A DNA stretch of 23,202 bases from Prevotella sp. Lineage in GTDB: Bacteria; Bacteroidota; Bacteroidia; Bacteroidales; Dysgonomonadaceae. Made by a program: the position numbers and the translations under genes. How positions within the stretch are numbered: position 1 is the stretch's first letter; the number at the start of each line of letters is the position of its first letter. Under the pieces are notes generated by a model, which was not told the origin of the DNA, ran no database searches, and was given only the letters and a program-made list of their open reading frames with translations. Below are positions 21,940 through 23,202 of the stretch, piece by piece. The DNA lies in assembly GCA_031260865.1 (NCBI GenBank), contig JAISKQ010000038.1:1-23202 (forward strand), in the 5' to 3' direction.

Positions 21940-23202
21940 TTAATCTTCGTCTTTTTGGCTTGCTTCATATTCTTTCAGCAACTTATCCTGAACGTCGGTA
22001 GGCACAAGTTCATAACTTGCAAACTTCATGGTAAACGAAGCGCGACCTCCTGTCAACGAGCTGAGCGAAATAGAATAATTGGACATTTCCTTCAACGGTA
22101 CTTTGGCATTCAGTATTTCGATGCCTTTGGCGCTTTCCATACCCATAATCAAGGCGCGGCGATTTTGCAGGTCTCCCATTACATCTCCCAGCCTATCGGA
22201 AGGTACAGATACCGTCACGTCATAAATCGGTTCAAGTATCTTAGGTCCTGCGTTCTTGAACGCTTCGCTAAAGGCGTTACGACCGGCAAGCATGAATGAT
22301 ATTTCATTGGAATCCACCGGGTGCATCTTTCCGTCATATACGATTACGCGCACATCACGGGCATAAGAACCGGTCAACGGACCTTGTTCAAGGCGGGACA
22401 TGATACCCTTGAGGATAGCCGGCAGGAATCGGGTGTCGATAGAGCCACCCACAATACTGCTGACAAACACAAGTTGTCCGCCCCATTCCAAATTATAAAC
22501 TTGAGTGTCGCGAGCCTGAACTTTAAACTCTTGTCCGTTAAACTTATACGTTTCAGGCATTGGCATACCGTTGGTATATGGTTCTACGATTAGGTGTACT
22601 TCGCCAAACTGACCCGCGCCACCGGATTGTTTCTTGTGGCGATAGTCCGCGCGGGCGGATCTTGTAATCGTTTCACGGTATGGTATTTTAGGTTCTGAGA
22701 ATACAATAGGAATTTTATCGTTATTTTCTATTCTCCATTTCAAAGTCTTCAGGTGAAACTCGCCTTGTCCCGATACAATGAGCTGTTTCAGTTCCTTGGA
22801 GTTTTCGATAACCCATGTAGGGTCTTCCTCGCGCATACGTTGCAATACCTCGCTCATCTTTTCAGTATCTTTTTCATTCTCTGCTTTGATGGCGCGGCGA
22901 TACTTAGGATCGGGATATTTTATAAAGTTGAATCGATTATCGACGCCTTTTGCGTTTAAGGTATTACCGGTGCGGACATCTTTCAATTTTACGGCCGCGC
23001 CAATATCTCCGGCAACCAGTTCTTCCACTTTTGTACGTTGTTGTCCGGCGGGACAGAATATTTGTCCTATACGCTCTTTCGAGCCTCGGTCGGTATTCAG
23101 CAGGTCGTCGCCTTCGTGTACCTTACCACTCATTACTTTGAAGTAAGAAACTTCTCCCACATGCGGTTCTACCGTTGTTTTGAAGAAAAACAAGCTGGTA
23201 GG
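21940..23202 (-). CDS. Elongation factor G paralog (EF-G2 type), C-terminal part
   Basis: The C-terminal ~420 residues of an EF-G-like translation factor. The frame stays open to the window edge (reading PTSLFFFKTTVEPHVGEV), so the TTG at 23193 is not the start and the GTPase domain lies outside. Visible parts are the end of domain II (VSYFKVMSGKVHEGDDLLN), domain III (EEDPTWVIENSKELKQLIVSGQGEFHL), domain IV (KQSGGAGQFGEVHLIVEP, then DGKMHPVDSNEISFMLAG) and domain V (GDVMGDLQNRRALIMGM). NRRA where housekeeping EF-G has RRG, and LKEMSNYSISLSSLTGGRASF where it has EMFGYATxLRSxTQGR, point to the Bacteroidetes EF-G2 group. That paralog in B. thetaiotaomicron is reported to support translation and gut colonization without needing GTPase activity. 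Whether this copy keeps GTPase residues cannot be seen. Confidence 0.88.
   Translation of the reverse strand, partial: PTSLFFFKTTVEPHVGEVSYFKVMSGKVHEGDDLLNTDRGSKERIGQIFCPAGQQRTKVEELVAGDIGAAVKLKDVRTGNTLNAKGVDNRFNFIKYPDPKYRRAIKAENEKDTEKMSEVLQRMREEDPTWVIENSKELKQLIVSGQGEFHLKTLKWRIENNDKIPIVFSEPKIPYRETITRSARADYRHKKQSGGAGQFGEVHLIVEPYTNGMPMPETYKFNGQEFKVQARDTQVYNLEWGGQLVFVSSIVGGSIDTRFLPAILKGIMSRLEQGPLTGSYARDVRVIVYDGKMHPVDSNEISFMLAGRNAFSEAFKNAGPKILEPIYDVTVSVPSDRLGDVMGDLQNRRALIMGMESAKGIEILNAKVPLKEMSNYSISLSSLTGGRASFTMKFASYELVPTDVQDKLLKEYEASQKDED

Overview
The window looks like chromosome of a gut-type Bacteroidales bacterium, possibly Dysgonomonadaceae. Three things point there. Three promoters fit the Bacteroidetes pattern (a -33 [AT]TTG, 18 bases, then TAnnTTTG). 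Several proteins belong to families largely confined to this phylum (DUF4876, DUF6850, SPOR lipoproteins ending in YGIPFxDxWIL). The xylose cluster has the same gene order as in Bacteroides thetaiotaomicron. The genus is an inference. No rRNA, tRNA, CRISPR array, insertion sequence or phage gene was seen.

Layout. Bases 2-1159 hold the 3' part of serS. Then come two paralogous SPOR-domain lipoproteins (1256-1780 and 1979-2893), each with its own promoter, and a PhnP-like metallo-beta-lactamase-fold phosphodiesterase (2908-3666) closed by an AT-rich terminator. Bases 3945-9327 are a complete D-xylose module: a Nudix-fold regulator (xylR type), xylulokinase, xylose isomerase and a xylose/H+ symporter. 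It ends in a strong terminator at 9382-9420. The symporter carries an unexpected hydrophobic insertion, and two stem-loops lie between xylA and xylE.

Bases 9857-19374 hold eight closely spaced + strand genes that look like one operon: ABC ATPase, ABC permease, a membrane-anchored DUF4857-like protein, an OB-fold-like lipoprotein with a Cys/His motif, a small PepSY membrane protein, a TonB-dependent receptor, a DUF4876 lipoprotein and a DUF6850 outer-membrane beta-barrel protein. A roughly 530-base non-coding region precedes it and holds a candidate promoter and a long inverted repeat. PepSY protein plus TonB receptor plus surface lipoprotein recalls the B. thetaiotaomicron XusABC xenosiderophore system, but the other components differ. 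I regard this operon as the best candidate in the window for an undescribed system, probably for uptake of a metal chelate or other small ligand. The substrate cannot be read from the sequence.

Bases 19647-21818 encode a secreted GH89 alpha-N-acetylglucosaminidase standing alone, outside any visible polysaccharide utilization locus. A perfect bidirectional terminator (21885-21912) separates it from a convergent - strand gene that runs off the right edge: the C-terminal part of an EF-G2-type elongation factor G paralog.

How the genes work together. XylE imports xylose, XylA isomerises it to xylulose and XylB phosphorylates that to xylulose 5-phosphate, under the adjacent regulator. In the eight-gene operon the receptor and its two outer-membrane or surface partners would capture and import a ligand, the PepSY protein would process or reduce it at the inner membrane, and the ABC pair with the DUF4857-like protein and the lipoprotein would act at the inner membrane and periplasm.
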